Positions 61,696-64,000 of a DNA stretch of 64,000 nucleotides are shown piece after piece. The notes under the pieces are model-generated. The model was not told the DNA's origin. It did not search any database and worked only from the letters and a program-made list of their open reading frames with translations. The DNA lies in contig NZ_FCOG02000002.1 in NCBI RefSeq assembly GCF_001544975.2, positions 124,001 to 188,000 on the forward strand. The letters run 5' to 3'. How positions within the stretch are numbered: the first letter of the stretch is position 1; the number at the start of each line of letters is the position of its first letter. Source of the stretch: Caballeronia arationis (GTDB lineage: Bacteria > Pseudomonadota > Gammaproteobacteria > Burkholderiales > Burkholderiaceae). The translations under genes were made by a program, and so were the position numbers.

Positions 61696-61899
61696 ATGCC
61701 ACACCGATATTTCATCCTCGAACGAATCGCTTTCGTGCTGTTCACGCTGTCCGCAGTCGTCGACGCCACCTACATCAGCTACGAGAAAAGTCCCAATTTC
61801 CGGGACAATCTCCAGGAAATCGTCCGCATCAGCAAGGACGTGTCCCGGCTGTACCCGGCGGCTGCCGTCGACCCGTGGATGCCGCTCGCGATCAGCTGA
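61696..61899 (+). CDS. Small single-pass membrane protein of unknown function
   Basis: 67 aa with AGGA 8 nt before the ATG. An N-terminal hydrophobic helix (IAFVLFTLSAVVDATYISY) is followed by a polar helical tail (NFRDNLQEIVRISKDVSRLY). An AT-rich promoter-like region (around 61640-61675) precedes it. I do not recognise the family. Confidence 0.5.
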   Translation: MPHRYFILERIAFVLFTLSAVVDATYISYEKSPNFRDNLQEIVRISKDVSRLYPAAAVDPWMPLAIS

Positions 61900-62157
61900 A
61901 CCGGAACGCGCTTCACCTTTCGGTGCGCGCCACTCCGGCACGCCCGCGCGCCGTTTCGGCCTGACGTTCGCTTCATCCCCGCTTCATCCCATCCGGGCAC
62001 GGTCGCCCCGGCGCCGCTTCGTCCCTTCATCTGATAGCCGGTATTCACGTCGCCATCGCCTGACTGGTGCGCGCTGGCTTATCCTTGCGGCTCGACTTCA
62101 GTGTCCTCACAGGCTGTCAGCCTGGCGAGCGGCGCTCTCCGCTCGGGTGCGCATCGC

Positions 62158-63084
62158 ATGTCCGCAATTCTCCTTGCCGGTTCCGATACCAGCGAATCGC
62201 TGCGCGGCTTCGCGCGCAGTATCGGCCAGATCGTCCTGCAACGGCACGCCGCGACGGGTGCGCTGCTCGTGGCGGCCGTCTGTTCGTTCAGTCCACGTCT
62301 CGCCTGCGCGCTGCTGATCGGCGCGCTGACGGGCAATGTGATCGCCTACATCGTCGAGGACGCCGGTTCGCCCGCGATGCGCGAGGACCTCTACGGCTTC
62401 AACGGCGCGCTCGCGGCGCTCGCGGCCTTTGGATTCATCCGCGACGATTCGCAGGCGGGCGCTGTCGCCATCGTCTCGGCGATGCTCGCCACTGGCCTGT
62501 CGTTCCGGCTCGGCCGCGCGTTGGAGCACTGGCCGCTGCCGGCGTATTCGAGTCCGGCCGTGCTCGTGACGTGGTGCTGGCTGCCGCTTTTCGCCGATGC
62601 GCCATCGGGCGCGGCTGCGGCTGCCACGGTCTCAACGGCCGCGCCGGCCTCCTGGGCGTCCGCCATCGTGGCGGGCTTCTCGCCGATCGTCTTCACCACG
62701 GGTTTCGTCGCCGGCGCGCTGATCCTCGTCGGGCTCGTCGCGGCGCAACCGGCACGGCCGGTCAGCGCGGCGTGGGCGCTCACGGGCAGCACGCTCGGCG
62801 TCGCGCTCCACGCGCTCGCCGGAACGCCCGCCGCGGTCGTACTGAGCGGGGGCTGCGGCTTCAATGCGACACTTACGGCACTCGCCACATCAAAATTCGG
62901 CGTGAAAGGCGTGCTAGGCGGCGGCGTCGTGTGCGTGCTCGTCGAGCGCGTGGCTGCGGCGCTTGGAATTCCCGCGCTGACCGCGCCTTTTGTTCTCGCA
63001 TCGTGGGCCGTGCAGGCGTTCGTCCAGCGCCTGGAGACGCCCGCCAACAATGGAGATTCGCATGTCGTTCACCCACCAGCCTGA
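62158..63084 (+). CDS. Urea transporter (UT/SLC14 family)
   Basis: 308 aa from the ATG at 62158; the frame extends to a GTG at 62101. The two repeats typical of UT channels are visible, each with its NG/NA loop: LYGFNGALAALAAFGF and GCGFNATLTALATSKF, and about ten hydrophobic segments. It would allow passive uptake of urea through the inner membrane. No urease genes are seen nearby. It overlaps the class II aldolase by 23 bp. Confidence 0.8.
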   Translation: MSAILLAGSDTSESLRGFARSIGQIVLQRHAATGALLVAAVCSFSPRLACALLIGALTGNVIAYIVEDAGSPAMREDLYGFNGALAALAAFGFIRDDSQAGAVAIVSAMLATGLSFRLGRALEHWPLPAYSSPAVLVTWCWLPLFADAPSGAAAAATVSTAAPASWASAIVAGFSPIVFTTGFVAGALILVGLVAAQPARPVSAAWALTGSTLGVALHALAGTPAAVVLSGGCGFNATLTALATSKFGVKGVLGGGVVCVLVERVAAALGIPALTAPFVLASWAVQAFVQRLETPANNGDSHVVHPPA

Positions 63085-63838
63085 GCGCCGTATCGCGGCC
63101 ACCGGCGCCATGTCCGACGAAGAACGCGCGGTGCGCATCGATCTTGCCGCCGCGTATCGCCTGGTCGCGTTGAACGGCTGGGACGATGTCGTCTACACCC
63201 ACATTTCCGCGAGCGTCCCCGGCGAGGCGGGCCGTTTTCTGATCAACCCGTTCGGTCTCGCGTTCGACGAGGTCTCTGCATCGAACCTCGTGAAGATCGA
63301 CATCGACGGCAACGTGATCGGCGATAGCGAGCATCCCGTCAACGCGACCGGCTTCGCGCTGCACGGCGCGGTGCACCGCGCGCGCGAAGACGCGATGTGC
63401 GTGATGCATCTGCACGTCGCGCAGGCGATCGCGGTGTCGGCGCAACCGGCGGGTCTCTTGCCCGCTTCGCAGCACGCGATGCGCTTTCACGGCCATCTCG
63501 CGTATCACGATTACGAAGGCCTTGCGTTCACGCCGGACGAAGGCGGGCGGCTCGTCGCGAGTCTCGCGGACAAGCGCGCGATGCTCCTGCGCAATCACGG
63601 GCCGCTGACGCTCGGCAGGACGATCGCCGAGGCTTATGTGCTGATGGACATGCTCATCAAGGCATGCGACATTCAATTGCGCGCGCTTGCGGGCCAGACG
63701 CGGCTGGAAGTGCCTGCGGACGCGGTTGTCGAGCGCACGGCGCGCCAGCTTCACGATAACGACGCCATCGAAGGCGGCCTCGAATGGCCGGCACTGCTGC
63801 GCAAGCTCGATCGCATCGATCCTTCTTATCGCGACTGA
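63062..63838 (+). CDS. Class II aldolase/adducin-family protein
   Basis: 258 aa from the ATG at 63062 (GGAG 6 nt upstream, overlapping the urea transporter). DVVYTHISASVPGEAGRFLI, the metal-binding MHLHVAQA (His-x-His) and LLRNHGPLTLG are typical of the class II aldolase fold. These enzymes act as fuculose-phosphate-type aldolases or decarboxylases; many, like this one, lack a clear sugar-phosphate assignment. It is followed after 26 bp by a tautomerase gene, a pairing that suggests metabolism of a keto acid. Confidence 0.82.
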   Translation: MSFTHQPERRIAATGAMSDEERAVRIDLAAAYRLVALNGWDDVVYTHISASVPGEAGRFLINPFGLAFDEVSASNLVKIDIDGNVIGDSEHPVNATGFALHGAVHRAREDAMCVMHLHVAQAIAVSAQPAGLLPASQHAMRFHGHLAYHDYEGLAFTPDEGGRLVASLADKRAMLLRNHGPLTLGRTIAEAYVLMDMLIKACDIQLRALAGQTRLEVPADAVVERTARQLHDNDAIEGGLEWPALLRKLDRIDPSYRD

Positions 63839-63864
63839 TTTCTCAACCCTCAACGACTGACATC

Positions 63865-64000
63865 ATGCCGACTTTCAACATCCAGCTTTTCGAAGGCAGA
63901 ACGCTCGAAGAAAAACGCAAGTTCGTCGAAGCGATCACGCGCACGACCTGCGAAACGCTCGGCTGCACGCCGGGTTCGGTGGACATCATCCTGACCGACG
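63865..64000 (+). CDS. 4-oxalocrotonate tautomerase-like protein, 5' part
   Basis: Begins MPTFNIQLFEGRTLEEKRKF and continues to the window edge after 45 codons. The N-terminal Pro after the initiator Met would be the catalytic base, and the first strand-helix of the tautomerase fold is visible. It is the third gene of a run with the urea transporter and class II aldolase. Length and exact subfamily cannot be seen. Confidence 0.8.
   Translation, partial: MPTFNIQLFEGRTLEEKRKFVEAITRTTCETLGCTPGSVDIILTD

Noticed and set aside
1..64000. CRISPR arrays, insertion sequences, rRNA or tRNA genes
   Set aside because: No regularly spaced repeats, transposase-like protein or cloverleaf-type sequence was noticed on either strand; a dedicated search could still find a small one.

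Overview
High GC, codon use, DUF4148 and general-porin genes, a high-potential iron-sulfur protein, and an indole-3-acetate catabolic locus linked to catechol genes all suggest a soil- or plant-associated Burkholderiaceae chromosome (Paraburkholderia/Caballeronia type). No rRNA, tRNA, CRISPR array, prophage or insertion sequence was recognised. The gene mix of transporters, regulators and catabolic operons is typical of a secondary replicon.

Layout. 0-7 kb: a divergent membrane-protein fragment, then a MoxR/Bat-type operon (AAA ATPase, DUF58, DUF4381, two VWA proteins, BatD-like) whose moxR is frameshifted. 7-15.4 kb: unrelated single genes: an EEP-family hydrolase, an orphan sulfonate-binding protein, exonuclease III, HiPIP, an OFA-type MFS transporter with two in-frame TGA codons next to its small subunit, a cardiolipin synthase-like protein and an NRAMP (MntH) transporter. 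15.5-20.5 kb: a two-gene operon of a SIR2-like/TIR protein and a STAND NTPase with a membrane helix and a long beta-propeller-like C-terminus. This is the best candidate for an uncharacterised immune or abortive-infection system. 20.9-22.5 kb: a GlxA-type regulator divergent from a small alpha/beta-barrel protein across an inverted repeat.

22.5-35.4 kb is a catabolic island. A GntR regulator appears to control a porin-MFS pair and a small ORF through a 16-bp site found identically three times. CsiD (glutarate 2-hydroxylase) and LhgO (L-2-hydroxyglutarate oxidase) form an operon divergent from a LysR gene. An AraC regulator has tandem 21-bp-spaced direct repeats upstream of itself and a TauD-type dioxygenase/hydrolase pair, and again upstream of a BKACE (DUF849) enzyme that precedes a quinone reductase. 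The substrate of this last set is not evident. 35.6-38.5 kb: an FkbM methyltransferase, a DUF4148 protein, a sensor-kinase remnant and undecaprenyl-diphosphatase.

38.8-61.5 kb encodes degradation of the plant hormone indole-3-acetic acid to catechol and onward. iacA-B-I-H-E-G, iacC-D and iacF are present, with transporters, a PAS sensor kinase, two LysR regulators and a second iacA/iacG-like operon. catB, catA and catC, with a porin just upstream, then carry catechol by ortho cleavage towards beta-ketoadipate. A shared motif (TTTTT-N4-CRATTTGAC-like) lies 66-110 bp upstream of five of these transcription units, suggesting one LysR regulon. 61.7-64 kb: a small membrane protein, a urea-transporter-family protein, a class II aldolase and the start of a 4-oxalocrotonate tautomerase-like gene.
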